Source: JANXQG01 sp037147235 (GTDB lineage Bacteria; Planctomycetota; Planctomycetia; Pirellulales; Thermoguttaceae). Taken from it: a DNA stretch of 21,649 nucleotides. Below are positions 8,031-16,033 of the stretch, one piece after another. The stretch spans positions 1-21,649 of the forward strand of contig JBAWVO010000089.1 of NCBI GenBank assembly GCA_037147235.1, read 5' to 3'. Below the pieces are notes generated by a model that did no database searches, was not told the DNA's origin, and saw only the letters and a list, made by a program, of their open reading frames with translations. The translations under genes and the position numbers were made by a program. Each line of letters opens with the position of its first letter. Positions within the stretch are counted from its first letter, which is position 1.

Positions 8031-8138
8031 GCATACCGCTCGGGCCGGTTTGTCAGGGCGCTTTAGAGCCAGGGCAAGCCGTCGCGGGTGTCACGGTGCA
8101 GGCTGAAGCCGGACAAATTGACCGGGATCGGCGGCTGG
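8031..8138 (-). repeat. Interspersed repeat copy A (about 108 bp)
   Basis: This segment shares an ordered set of blocks with 9133-9236: GCATACCGCT, CAGGGCG, CCAG, GCCGTCGCGGGTG, GGACAAA and CCGGGATCGG. It holds one imperfect CCGGACAA-type palindrome at 8109-8125. It overlaps a minus-strand open frame (8063-8305) that I treat as a repeat artefact. The rest of the gap 7925-8453 shows no gene. Confidence 0.7.
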
Positions 8139-8453
8139 TACGCGGCCGGGAAGGCCGGACGGGCAAAATTCGCGGAATGCCAGTGCCGTGCGTCTTCATT
8201 GCGAAGCAAGTCAATCTCGCATCGCTCTGTGCTCAAAGTGACGGCGCTTCTGGTCGGCGATTTCGTCGGAACACGGGCAAATAGGTATTGGTATGGCGAG
8301 TGCACTTTACCCTAACGCTCCCAACTTCAGACGGCACCACGAGGCATCCGATGCCATTGGTCCTGATCCTCTTCTCGCGAAAAAGGGATCGGAGTTCGAG
8401 GTTGGCGTGGCACTACACTAAGCCCTGAAACCATACCCCTGGAGACCTGCACC

Positions 8454-8885
8454 ATGAAGCCTGCACTAATTCTCATTATTGTTCTGGCGGCCGTGCCCGC
8501 CCTGGCCACGGACTACGAAGTCTGGGGCTTCACGTTAGAAGGCAACCTATGGGTGAAGCAACCGGCCCACTGCCTGAAGACGCCCGACCTGAAACAAGCG
8601 ACCAACTACGCCAACTCGGTCAACATCGCGCCAGGCTGGTGTGCCACAACCAACATCCCCAACTATGTCGCACCAAAGCCAGCGACAAGCGGTCGGACAC
8701 TGAACCTCGGTGACTGGAGCGTGACGTACCGCCCGTCTACGACCACCTACCAATACAACCGCGGCTATAGTCGTGGACGTAGTTCGGCCTACGGCTATAT
8801 GGGGGCCCGAACCCCAGACGCGATCCGAGCGAAGATCGTCGAGCGGGCGCAGATGCAGGCCGCCTTCCCTGATGGTGGCTATTAG
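8454..8885 (+). CDS. Small secreted hypothetical protein (143 aa)
   Basis: The ATG at 8454 has GGAG nine bases upstream. Residues 1-18 (MKPALILIIVLAAVPALA) are a clear signal peptide with an ALA cleavage site. The mature part begins TDYEVWGFTL, has two Cys (about residues 40 and 63), and a Tyr/Arg/Ser-rich stretch (TTTYQYNRGYSRGRSSAYGY) before a helical C-terminus. It is probably periplasmic or exported. I do not recognise a family. It is the only plus-strand gene between the FGE-domain region and the replication island, and both flanks are repeat-bearing intergenic DNA, so it looks like a single host gene. Confidence 0.8.
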   Translation: MKPALILIIVLAAVPALATDYEVWGFTLEGNLWVKQPAHCLKTPDLKQATNYANSVNIAPGWCATTNIPNYVAPKPATSGRTLNLGDWSVTYRPSTTTYQYNRGYSRGRSSAYGYMGARTPDAIRAKIVERAQMQAAFPDGGY

Positions 8886-8915
8886 GCGGCACTGTGAAAC
8901 CGGCAGGCAGGCTCG

Positions 8916-8934
8916 ACTGTCCAACTTGGACAGT
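8916..8934. repeat. Short palindrome after the secreted-protein gene
   Basis: ACTGTCCAA and TTGGACAGT flank a single central C, about 30 bp past the stop at 8885. There is no T-run, so a terminator is uncertain. GTCC/GGAC half-sites recur in the nearby interspersed repeats, so it may be a relative of that family. Confidence 0.4.
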
Positions 8935-8997
8935 CACCGGACAGCCTGGACTTGCTCAGGCACCAGGGCCGAGATCGAATGTCGGGAAGTAGCCAAG

Positions 8998-9020
8998 CCG
9001 GACAAATTGTCCGGGATCGG
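8998..9020. repeat. CCGGACAA palindrome repeat copy
   Basis: CCGGACAA and TTGTCCGG flank a central A, a perfect 8-bp inverted repeat, followed by GATCGG. This is the best-preserved core of the family seen also at 8109, 9211 and 9275. Confidence 0.65.
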
Positions 9021-9132
9021 CAGGTCGGCCGAGGATCGAAAGACGGCGGCCGAGGCAGCGCGTAATCGTGTCGGCCGGGCCGAGAAAGACCTGCCGGCAA
9101 CTGCCGTCCCGATTTTCGAGTCACCTTAACTC

Positions 9133-9236
9133 GCATACCGCTTGGGCGGTTTTGCAGGGCGACTTGGAACCAGTGTAGGCCGTCGCGGGTGCTGCGGCGC
9201 ATGATGAAGGTGGACAAAATGTCCGGGATCGGTGGG
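9133..9236 (-). repeat. Interspersed repeat copy B (about 104 bp)
   Basis: It is related block-by-block to 8031-8138 in the same orientation and has the same GGACAAA...TCCGGGATCGG end. It spans part of a minus-strand open frame (8882-9379) that has no credible protein features. Together with the copies at 8998 and 9275 it fills most of the gap 8886-9332, where I see no gene. Confidence 0.7.
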
Positions 9237-9274
9237 TTGCCGGCGATCGCGATGGCAGCCAAAGCACCGCCATT

Positions 9275-9298
9275 CCGGAAGAATTTTCCGGGATCGGC
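9275..9298. repeat. Diverged CCGGA...TCCGG repeat copy
   Basis: CCGGAAGAATTTTCCGG followed by GATCGGC has the same layout as the other copies, with the ACAA/TTGT arms changed to AGAA/TTTT. It lies 35 bp beyond the stop of the DNA polymerase gene. Confidence 0.5.
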
Positions 9299-9332
9299 GG
9301 CCAGGGCAGCGCATAATCGAGCCGGGCGGCGG

Positions 9333-10730
9333 TTACGTTGCTTTGCAGTCTGCCCAAGTTTTGCCGGCGTGGATGTCAACCTTTAACGGCACGCTGAAGC
9401 CAGGAGGCAGGGCTTCCATCGCTTCCGTGACGATCCGCTGCGTCTCTTCGACAAGCTCGGTGGGCACCTCCAAGAGTACCGAGTCATGCACAGGCAACAG
9501 CATCCTCACGTCTTCCGGCAAGGTGTTGTGCAAGCGGATCAGGGCCAGCTTGAGCAGGTCGGCGGCGGTACCTTGCACGATCGTGTTTACGGATTGGCGA
9601 TGAGCGGTAGCAACCGCACTCGGATCGCGAGATCGAATGTCAGGAAGCCGGCGACGACGATCGCTCAACGTGCGTACTTCGTGATCTTCGTACGCTGCCG
9701 CATGGGCCTGGGCAATCCAAGCACCGACACCAGGATACGTAACAAAATAGCTGTCCAGCAACGCTTGCGCCTCGCCAGGAGAAATCGCCAGCCTCCGAGC
9801 CAAGCCATCCGCCGCCATGCCGTAGACGATAGCGAAGTTGACCTGCTTGCCGATACCGCGTTGTTCGGCGGTGACTTGCTCTGCGGCGATGCCAAGCGCA
9901 GCAGCGGCGGTCTGGACATGGAGATCGACATTTCCATCGCGGTAGGTGGCCAGCAGTCGCGGGTCTTGGCTAAAGTGGGCCAGCACCCGGAGTTCACACT
10001 GGGACACGTCAGCTTCCATGAGCAAGTGACCTGGCGATGCTTCAACCGCAGAACGAACCGCCGCTGGCAGCCCTTGTAGGTTCGGGTCTTTGCAACTATA
10101 CCTGCCCGTAACTGTGCCCAGCGGGTCAAGATTGGCGTAAATTCTGCCATCGGGTTGTACTTGGCGAAGTAGGGCATTGGCACTGTCGCGGGTGCCTTCG
10201 TTGTGCGAGAGCTGTTCCAGCGCGTCGGTATTGAAGGGCACGCCAGTCAGCGTCATTGCCAGCGTAGGGGCAATAACTGGCAGTTCGATCTTCGCATACA
10301 CCGAAGCAAGCTGCTCCATTGCGGTGTTGCCCAGGAATTGAGCGTAGCTGACGAAGGGAACGCACCTCTCAAGTGACTGCTGAATCAACGCCGCTCGGTC
10401 CATGCCACGATCAGGCTGCCACTGGAACGGATCGTTGCCATAAAGTAGCCAGCACAGAGCGTGAAAATCATGGAAATCAGATGGCGGCGGCAGGTCATTC
10501 ATGGACTCAACCGCCAGCGCAAAGAGGGCCTGGGGATATAGCCGCTGCCGCTCTCCGAGGCCATGTAGCAGGCCGGCAATGTCATGGTCAACGAATTGCG
10601 GCTCCTGCCCGGACTCTTGGATGACCAGGCCAATGAGCCGCGCCCTCCCAACAGCAACGGCTGCGGCAGTACGCGGACCTTCAACCACATAATCGATGGC
10701 AACGGCATTGGGGGCGACGGAGAGGGGCAT
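9333..10730 (-). CDS. Compact family A DNA polymerase
   Basis: All polymerase motifs of family A (Pol I type) are visible, numbering from the GTG at 10745 (ATG 10730 is residue 6 and is my preferred start). TGRYSCKDPNLQGLP lies at 213-227. Motif A (DVSQCELR) has catalytic D246. Motif B is R296...K300...Y308-G309. Motif C is HDS with D421. It would extend DNA primers during element replication. It is unusually short: the N-terminal ~150 residues lack exonuclease DxE/D residues, and only about 30 residues separate GVPFNTDALEQLS from the TGR motif, where Pol I has a full thumb. It is the last gene of the minus-strand replication series, 107 bp after the primase. The polymerase call is firm; polymerase activity is expected, proofreading is not. 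Confidence 0.93.
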   Translation of the reverse strand: MPLSVAPNAVAIDYVVEGPRTAAAVAVGRARLIGLVIQESGQEPQFVDHDIAGLLHGLGERQRLYPQALFALAVESMNDLPPPSDFHDFHALCWLLYGNDPFQWQPDRGMDRAALIQQSLERCVPFVSYAQFLGNTAMEQLASVYAKIELPVIAPTLAMTLTGVPFNTDALEQLSHNEGTRDSANALLRQVQPDGRIYANLDPLGTVTGRYSCKDPNLQGLPAAVRSAVEASPGHLLMEADVSQCELRVLAHFSQDPRLLATYRDGNVDLHVQTAAAALGIAAEQVTAEQRGIGKQVNFAIVYGMAADGLARRLAISPGEAQALLDSYFVTYPGVGAWIAQAHAAAYEDHEVRTLSDRRRRLPDIRSRDPSAVATAHRQSVNTIVQGTAADLLKLALIRLHNTLPEDVRMLLPVHDSVLLEVPTELVEETQRIVTEAMEALPPGFSVPLKVDIHAGKTWADCKAT

Positions 10731-10786
10731 GTTGGGTTCTTTCACATTATGCGAGTAAGGTTAGGTTCTAGCGAAGCTACCGCAGG

Positions 10787-10824
10787 GTCAACTCCTTGCA
10801 AAATTGCGTCTGCAAGGAGTTGAC
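10787..10824. promoter_or_regulatory. 14-bp inverted repeat between primase and polymerase genes
   Basis: GTCAACTCCTTGCA and TGCAAGGAGTTGAC are perfect complements around a 10-base loop, inside the 107-bp gap. No T-run follows, so a simple terminator is unlikely. It may be a regulatory hairpin or protein-binding site. It contains AAGGAG in the minus-strand transcript, but too far from the polymerase start (about 50 bases) to be its ribosome site. Confidence 0.55.
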
Positions 10825-10837
10825 GCCCGCCCACCTC

Positions 10838-11869
10838 TTACTGAAGCCGCTGAAGTGCTGTCTCGATCTGCTGCCAGGCTTCCTCCTGCGTGCAATCGCC
10901 CACGTCGTCACGGCCGTCAGGCAGCCCTGCCAACACTGCCACGCGGCCACGGTTAAGTAACGTTCTTTGCAGTTCGGCGGCCTTGTCCTGCGCGTCACGA
11001 TCCAGGAAGACGATAACTGGCCTATCGGGCAAAAAGCGATCAAGTAACTGCTGCTGGTGCCGCGACATATCCTTGCCGAAAAGGGCTACGGCACCCGGCC
11101 CAAGACGCCACACATCGGTTGGACCCTCGACAATGACCACTTGCCTTGGGGTGCTACGCGCTTCCGCCAGCCCGTACAACACTTGCGATTTTTTCATTCC
11201 CTTGCACGACAGGTATTTCGGTACGCTGTCAGGGCACGCGCCAACATAGCGGGCCTGCCAGCCTGCCAGACGCGCGTCGGCATCGGAGATCGGGATGAGC
11301 AGGCGGCGAGAGGGGTTGGGCTGTGCGCTAACCGACAACTCACAGAATTGCACCTGCCAGTCCTGCCAGATGGCCGCTGGGTCGAAGTTCCTTGCCAACA
11401 GGTAGGTAAGCGCCTGATGCGCCTGCGGTAGCTGATCTAAAGGCACCATGATGCCATCGGGCAGCGAAGGCGCGAACGGCACTGGCAGTGGCACTGTGGA
11501 AGGCGGAGCCAGCCCGGCATGGCGTTCGCGCCCAAGCGGGTATACGCGCTTCAGGAGGGCGCGTTGCCGTTCGCGCGTAGCCACGCAGTTCTCGTTGAAG
11601 CATTTGACCAGGTGTAGGTTGTCGTTGCCGGTTTCGGGGTCAGGGATGGCCCACTGGTAGCTGAAGTAGAGACGTTGGCGCGTATCGGTGCAATACGGGC
11701 ACGCGGTCCGGTACTGCTCCCCGCTGGCCACGACCTGCGACCGGAGGCGTCCACCATCCTGCCAGTCGGGCAGAGTTTGGACCTGACGTAGCTCATTTTC
11801 ACCGGATACGCTGACATCGGTGAAGGCTGCCACGAGGGCCTGATAGAGGTCTGGGTTGAGATGAGGCAT
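10838..11869 (-). CDS. Zinc-finger TOPRIM primase
   Basis: The 343-residue product has an N-terminal zinc ribbon (CPYC at 57-60, then C90 and C95). A TOPRIM domain follows, with VVIVEGPTD at 244-252 (E248) and VIVFLDRD at 285-292 (D290, D292). Zinc finger plus TOPRIM matches DnaG-like or phage/plasmid primases that make RNA primers at the fork. The region between (RRLLIPISDADARLAGWQAR near 188-207) fits the RNA-polymerase-like part of such primases. It lies between the candidate origin and the polymerase gene. The ATG at 11869 has AAGGAG 15 bases upstream, a rather long spacing, so the start is slightly uncertain. Confidence 0.85.
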   Translation of the reverse strand: MPHLNPDLYQALVAAFTDVSVSGENELRQVQTLPDWQDGGRLRSQVVASGEQYRTACPYCTDTRQRLYFSYQWAIPDPETGNDNLHLVKCFNENCVATRERQRALLKRVYPLGRERHAGLAPPSTVPLPVPFAPSLPDGIMVPLDQLPQAHQALTYLLARNFDPAAIWQDWQVQFCELSVSAQPNPSRRLLIPISDADARLAGWQARYVGACPDSVPKYLSCKGMKKSQVLYGLAEARSTPRQVVIVEGPTDVWRLGPGAVALFGKDMSRHQQQLLDRFLPDRPVIVFLDRDAQDKAAELQRTLLNRGRVAVLAGLPDGRDDVGDCTQEEAWQQIETALQRLQ

Positions 11870-11894
11870 GGTTGTGTAAATGAACTCCTTGTTG

Positions 11895-12155
11895 ATCCGT
11901 CCTGATCCGTCCTAGGTGTATTCCTGCTAGGACGGATGCAAGTGCTTATATTGTAATGGTTTGCGTCAAATCCGTCCTAGCGTCCTGGCGTCTGGGGCAA
12001 CTAATACCTCCCTCTATATATACATACCCCTTATAGTTATTTTTTCTTAGATAATTAGTTTGTAATTATCTAGGACGCTAGGACGGATTCTTCAAAAATG
12101 CCGTGTTTTCAGGGCTCAAACGCCGTCCTAGCAGTTCTGCCGACCTAGGACGGAT
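11895..12155. other. Candidate replication origin: iterons flanking an AT-rich core
   Basis: The 333-bp gap between primase and helicase genes holds repeated copies of an 11-bp word ATCCGTCCTAG or its complement. They lie at 11895 (9 of 11 bases), 11905, 11927 (inverted), 11970, 12078 (inverted), 12123 (partial) and 12145 (inverted), plus half-sites at 11981 and 12070. They surround a strongly AT-rich stretch at 12002-12072 that contrasts with the GC-rich surroundings. Iterons beside an AT-rich unwinding region next to helicase and primase genes are the classical layout of plasmid and phage origins. An operator array controlling the primase transcript is the alternative. No protein-coding frame is convincing here. 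Confidence 0.65.
12049..12071. repeat. AT-rich inverted repeat in the origin core
   Basis: AGATAATTA and TAATTATCT are perfect 9-bp complements around GTTTG. They sit at the edge of the AT-rich core and directly abut an iteron half-site at 12070. A cruciform or initiator site is possible. Confidence 0.6.
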
Positions 12156-12202
12156 TTTGGACGCCCCGGACGGCAGGATGCTCCTTCGGCCGCCCTTCGG
12201 CA

Positions 12203-14209
12203 TCAGTTGGCGCTAGGTCGTGGTACGAACGACTGCCGCTGGAAACCCACGATTGGCGTAAACTGGCCCCGTAAAGCGCCAGAGAGGAGCCCGATGCCTT
12301 GATACTCATACTTTCGGGCGCCTGCCGTTTGCCGCGTCCTGGTGACCCCAGAGAGCCGCGGAACCTGCTTGCCGATCTCAGCCTTGGCTTTGGCGTGCCG
12401 GCCACTCCGTCCGCAGTATTCCGTGTACGCCTGATAGAAGTCGTCGACCAGGACGCGCTTGCCGCTGCCCAGTTCCGTCATCTCGTCCATGAACTCCAGG
12501 AACGAATCGGAGTGTTGGCGGTGCTCACCGGCACAGCGATCACACACGACACAGCGCGTAAAACTGCCCTGCTCAAAGAGCCGTATAGCCCCCGCCAGGG
12601 CCCAGTTGAAGATGCCTGGTAACTCAGCCCTGAGACGCTCCGCCCGGTCCAGATCGCGTTCAGCTTCCTTAAACTGGACGTTGAAGGGCATAGCGATCAT
12701 GCGCCGCCAGATCCCGTCCGACTTGTCGTTGATGGGCGGCAGTTCGTTGGTCGCAAAGATCAGCCTGGCTGTGGGCACCATCGTCAGCGGCGACTTGAAC
12801 TTGCGGTTCACCTGGAGTGGCTCGCCCGAGACCAGCTCCTTTAGACGCCCCTCCTCCATCTTGTCCATCCGCTTCATGTCGCTGGCGATATTGGCCAGTT
12901 TGCCCATCATGTCGTAGAGTCTGAACTCGCTGCCCAGGGCGTCCAGCGGCACGTGGGACACGTTGTTTGACCCGAGCATCCGCTCCCAGACCCGCAAGAT
13001 GGTTGATTTGCCGTTTGCCCCGTGCCCGACTGTAATCAGAAACTTCTCGTGTCGCATCTGGTTCGGGAATAGCGTTAAACCCATGAACTCCTGTAGCACG
13101 CGGATGCGGTTATCGCCTGTCTCTCTTGGGAAGATTTCATCTAGCGTTCGTTCCCATAGAGGGCACTCCGCCAACGGATCATACTCGTAGGGCAGTATCA
13201 CGGTAGAGAAGCAGCGTGGGTCATGTTCATAAAGCCGAGGAGGAGACCAGCCATCCTCGTATGGCTCCCCGTCGTCGATATCGACTATGCCGTTCCGGAA
13301 GACGACCAGCGGCAGCGAGTGGGTCGATAGTGGCGATTCGGAGTCGATCCAAAACGGAATCTGCAACTGCCCCGCGTTCAACAGCGTCTGCCCCTTCAGG
13401 TTGAGGATTACGTTGTTGACGAGCGTGTCGGTGATGCCGATGGCGAACGCGTTCTGAAGATGCCGCGTAATCCGTGCCTTGAATTCTTTGTCGTCAACAC
13501 GCTGCCAGGTCTGTCCGTTCCAGATGTAGAAGTCGTCGCGGAAGTAGCGTAGTGCCGGTTCGCCGGACGGCGTTCTCGTCTCCAACTGCAAGCAGCCGTG
13601 GAAGTGTGAAGCGAGGTCGTCGGGGTCTGGCTTTTTCGGGTCGATTGTGATTCCCGCCACGTTGCGGATGATGTTGAACATCTCCAGCGCGGCGAGGTTC
13701 TCCATGCCGATCTCGGTCAGGCTGTCCGCGATGGTGTTCGCCGCTGCGGGCCAAGCGTTTTGTGCGAGAAACAAGGCCGCTGCCACAATCGCCGCTTGCT
13801 TGGCTCCTGTTTGCTGTTCTGGGCTTACAGCCGTGGGCAAGACCGCTAAGACCGCTTCAAACGCGTTGGGGTACTGCGCCTGGTCATCGCCGATCTGCAA
13901 ACGCACGCGGTCGCCCAGTTCCTTCACGAACTTGAGCAAAAGGAAGCGGACGGCGTCAGGCCACACGAAGAATTCGATGACGTTGAGCACGACTGGTGCC
14001 GTGGCCTGCTGGCACCGCTGCTTGAATTGCAGACGCCGGGGCTCGTCCGTAATGTCGCTGAACGGCACCGCCTGTCGTTCGCCATCGATGATGGCGAACA
14101 ACTGTGGTTGTGGTTCTGCTGTCTGGTTATTCGCCGCATCGCGTGGAGCATTGCTTTCGCTGGCTGCGGCAGTATTGTTGTCTCGGTCTTGGTCTGGTAT
14201 ACTGGACAT
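12203..14209 (-). CDS. D5/P4-type superfamily 3 helicase (phage/plasmid primase-helicase C-terminal type)
   Basis: The 668-residue product has a SF3 helicase core. Walker A is VGHGANGKST at 394-403, Walker B-like KLANIASDM at 437-445, and sensor-1 LIFATNELPP at 483-492. WRRM at 501-504 supplies the likely arginine finger. The region from about 220 to 370 resembles the D5-N helper domain (FYIWNGQTWQ, then IPFWIDSE and LVVFRNGIVDI). Residues 553-559 (CVVCDRC) may bind metal, and a DNA-binding-like segment (VDDFYQAYTEYC) ends the core. It would form a hexameric ATP-driven helicase at the origin. AGGAG lies ten bases before the ATG. The N-terminus (1-40) is low complexity and no primase domain is fused; the separate TOPRIM gene supplies that role. 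Confidence 0.93.
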   Translation of the reverse strand: MSSIPDQDRDNNTAAASESNAPRDAANNQTAEPQPQLFAIIDGERQAVPFSDITDEPRRLQFKQRCQQATAPVVLNVIEFFVWPDAVRFLLLKFVKELGDRVRLQIGDDQAQYPNAFEAVLAVLPTAVSPEQQTGAKQAAIVAAALFLAQNAWPAAANTIADSLTEIGMENLAALEMFNIIRNVAGITIDPKKPDPDDLASHFHGCLQLETRTPSGEPALRYFRDDFYIWNGQTWQRVDDKEFKARITRHLQNAFAIGITDTLVNNVILNLKGQTLLNAGQLQIPFWIDSESPLSTHSLPLVVFRNGIVDIDDGEPYEDGWSPPRLYEHDPRCFSTVILPYEYDPLAECPLWERTLDEIFPRETGDNRIRVLQEFMGLTLFPNQMRHEKFLITVGHGANGKSTILRVWERMLGSNNVSHVPLDALGSEFRLYDMMGKLANIASDMKRMDKMEEGRLKELVSGEPLQVNRKFKSPLTMVPTARLIFATNELPPINDKSDGIWRRMIAMPFNVQFKEAERDLDRAERLRAELPGIFNWALAGAIRLFEQGSFTRCVVCDRCAGEHRQHSDSFLEFMDEMTELGSGKRVLVDDFYQAYTEYCGRSGRHAKAKAEIGKQVPRLSGVTRTRQTAGARKYEYQGIGLLSGALRGQFTPIVGFQRQSFVPRPSAN

Positions 14210-14281
14210 ATCTCAAGCACTCCTATTGCTTGTTTGTGGTTGCCGTCGATTGCTGCGACGGCTAAAAAATGGATCATCGGT

Positions 14282-14307
14282 GAGGCCGGTCAACACTGAC
14301 CGGCCTC
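14282..14307 (-). terminator. Hairpin terminator between the 74-aa HTH gene and the helicase gene
   Basis: GAGGCCGGTC and GACCGGCCTC form a perfect 10-bp stem with a 6-base loop, just past the stop at 14313. On the minus strand a T6 run follows about 13 bases later, so termination is plausible though the U-tract is offset. Confidence 0.6.
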
Positions 14308-14312
14308 GCTGC

Positions 14313-14537
14313 TTATACGCCTACAAGTTCTGCTGTGGGCTCCGCAGATTCTGCTGACGGCAACGTCACTTTGAGGCGGGCTGCCAAGAGGCGCACGATC
14401 CTCGGCGTAAATACTCTCCTGCCTGCGATTCTCTGTTCAGGCTCGGGTACGATTCCGTTTGCTAGCAGGTATTCGACGCGGTACGGCTTGACGTTCAGCA
14501 AGGCTGCGACATCGCGCAGGCTCATTGTGCTTTGCAT
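14313..14537 (-). CDS. Small excisionase/MerR-like HTH protein (74 aa)
   Basis: The start at 14537 is supported by GGAGGA six bases upstream; the frame is open to 14705, and ATG 14561 is an alternative. The product MQSTMSLRDVAALLNVKPYR continues with VEYLLANGIVPEPEQRIAGR and RVFTPRIVRLL. This is the winged-helix pattern of excisionase or MerR N-terminal domains: helix-turn-helix, then a beta hairpin with RRVF. It is probably a DNA-binding regulator or recombination-directionality-type factor of the element. It lies between the VWA gene and the helicase, with a terminator-like hairpin after it. The 266 bp upstream show no other gene. The family is recognisable; the target is not. Confidence 0.75.
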   Translation of the reverse strand: MQSTMSLRDVAALLNVKPYRVEYLLANGIVPEPEQRIAGRRVFTPRIVRLLAARLKVTLPSAESAEPTAELVGV

Positions 14538-14803
14538 GGGTTCCTCCAGGTTGTCCGCCATGACGCCTTGCGTCAGTGCGGCAAGTGAATGATGGCCGCC
14601 GAGGCGCAGCGGCCCCGTGCGGATTGAAATGGATAAGGACCGAGAGGGCGGCAGGGCCGCTAGAGGTCGATCGCAAGTAAGAAGTAAAAAGTATGATGCT
14701 CGCAATCACGAGACTCCCTCAATCCTAATGTTTCTGGCGGCCCAGCGCAAGAGCCGTTATTTCATTTTGTCCTGCGTTGGCCGCAGTGGCGGCCTTTGAT
14801 CCT

Positions 14804-16033
14804 CTACCTCTTGGATTTGCCGTCCATCTGAATCACGCGCCCCCAGCCCGCCGGACGTTGCCCACCAGGCGTCAAACACCAGACCAACGGAACCCGCGGG
14901 GTCCGATGCGGTGCCGGGCCGAGCCCGTCAGTAAAGTACACGACCAGGTCCGGCCGATGCTTCCGCAAAAAGGTGCTCTCTAGCGGGGGCCGGAAGTCGG
15001 TTCCCCCGCCTCCATGGACGTCCTTCAGCGGGCAGCGATACTCGTAGACAGCGTGGACCACGGCGTCACACTCGATGACCAATACCGTATAGTGCCTCGC
15101 CAATATCGTTAGCTCGGAACTGATCAACTCCAATAACTTCGGTGTGACTGAGCCTGAAGTGTCGATGATCGCCATGACTCGCGGTCGTTCACATCGCCGG
15201 CACTTCCCCGGCACGATTCCCACGAGGTTCGGAAACCGTCGCGAGGGGCGGCTAAAAGTCGCGCGGACCTGGAGGATCTGGCCCACGTATCGACGAAGCA
15301 GGCGACGCCAATCAAGGTGGCCACGCTGAACATCACGAACGTCGTAGTGGTCGCCACCCGGGGTATTGCCAATACCCAAGCAGCGGAGAGGAGCTGTGAG
15401 ATCGGCTGGTACGCAGCCCGGGCCAACCTCCAGCACCACTTCCTGAATCAAAGACTCCACCGTCGCCTTGGCTTTGTCCCCGTCCTGCTCGCCTTCTTCC
15501 CACACGCTATGGTCGTCGAGCGCACCCTTGCCGCTTTCTGGACCATCACCCAGTGCCTGACTGACTGGGATAGCGATCTTGGCCCGCACAGTCTCTTGTT
15601 TCAATATCTCATACCTCTCGTGCGTTGACTGCATCGCGATCAGGCAAGGGAAGTCCTTCAGCAAGATCGCGTCGTCCGGCAGTGGCTCCTTAATGAACTC
15701 ATTGGCGGTGACCTCCTCAGCGACGACCCGTGCCCAGCGGTCCGGGTAATCTACCGACTTGGCACAGATATGACCAAAAACGACGTGATGCACCTCATGA
15801 AGCAACAGGCTAGGCAACTGCGCCATGGGTGTGTCGAGCACGAAGTTGGCGTTGTACAAGAGCAGGATGTCGTCGCCTGCGACCATCGCCGCGAGGGTGC
15901 AGACGGAAGGCCTTTCCTGGATCTTGAACTGCTCCAAGACCCGGCAGTGGAACACGTACTTATCGGCGATGCGCTGTATGGCGATGCCGATCTTGCCCGC
16001 GGCCCGCTGCGCTTCGGTATAGTTTGAACTCAC
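14804..16033 (-). CDS. VWA-like domain metallopeptidase (DUF2201-type)
   Basis: The GTG at 16033 is preferred because GGGAGG precedes it and its GTGA overlaps the MoxR stop by four bases; the longer frame (to 16291) is a shadow. The product has 409 residues. HEVHH at 79-83 supplies the HExxH zinc site, with E106/E107 in AEEVTANEF as a likely third ligand. The C-terminal half is a von Willebrand A-like domain with MIDAS residues DTSGSV (291-296), GGGGTDF (341-347) and FTDG (367-370). This two-domain arrangement matches DUF2201-type proteins, which usually pair with a MoxR ATPase. In such pairs the AAA+ ring and the VWA partner remodel or activate protein complexes. The substrate here is unknown. 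The exact 4-bp overlap makes co-translation with the ATPase very likely. Confidence 0.88.
   Translation of the reverse strand: MSSNYTEAQRAAGKIGIAIQRIADKYVFHCRVLEQFKIQERPSVCTLAAMVAGDDILLLYNANFVLDTPMAQLPSLLLHEVHHVVFGHICAKSVDYPDRWARVVAEEVTANEFIKEPLPDDAILLKDFPCLIAMQSTHERYEILKQETVRAKIAIPVSQALGDGPESGKGALDDHSVWEEGEQDGDKAKATVESLIQEVVLEVGPGCVPADLTAPLRCLGIGNTPGGDHYDVRDVQRGHLDWRRLLRRYVGQILQVRATFSRPSRRFPNLVGIVPGKCRRCERPRVMAIIDTSGSVTPKLLELISSELTILARHYTVLVIECDAVVHAVYEYRCPLKDVHGGGGTDFRPPLESTFLRKHRPDLVVYFTDGLGPAPHRTPRVPLVWCLTPGGQRPAGWGRVIQMDGKSKR

Noticed and set aside
8882..9379. 165-aa minus-strand ORF
   Set aside because: It is rich in Arg, Pro and Cys, runs across several interspersed repeats and overlaps the polymerase end; treated as a repeat artefact, as is 8063-8305.
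11895..12155. CRISPR array in the repeat-bearing gap
   Set aside because: Repeats are only 11 bp, occur in both orientations and have irregular spacing, and no cas gene is present.
13647..14357. 236-aa plus-strand ORF
   Set aside because: Ser/Arg/Cys-rich shadow antisense to the SF3 helicase and HTH genes.
14779..14794. GGCCGC/GCGGCC hairpin just past the VWA gene stop as a terminator
   Set aside because: Only a 6-bp stem and no U-tract on the minus strand; likely chance in GC-rich DNA.
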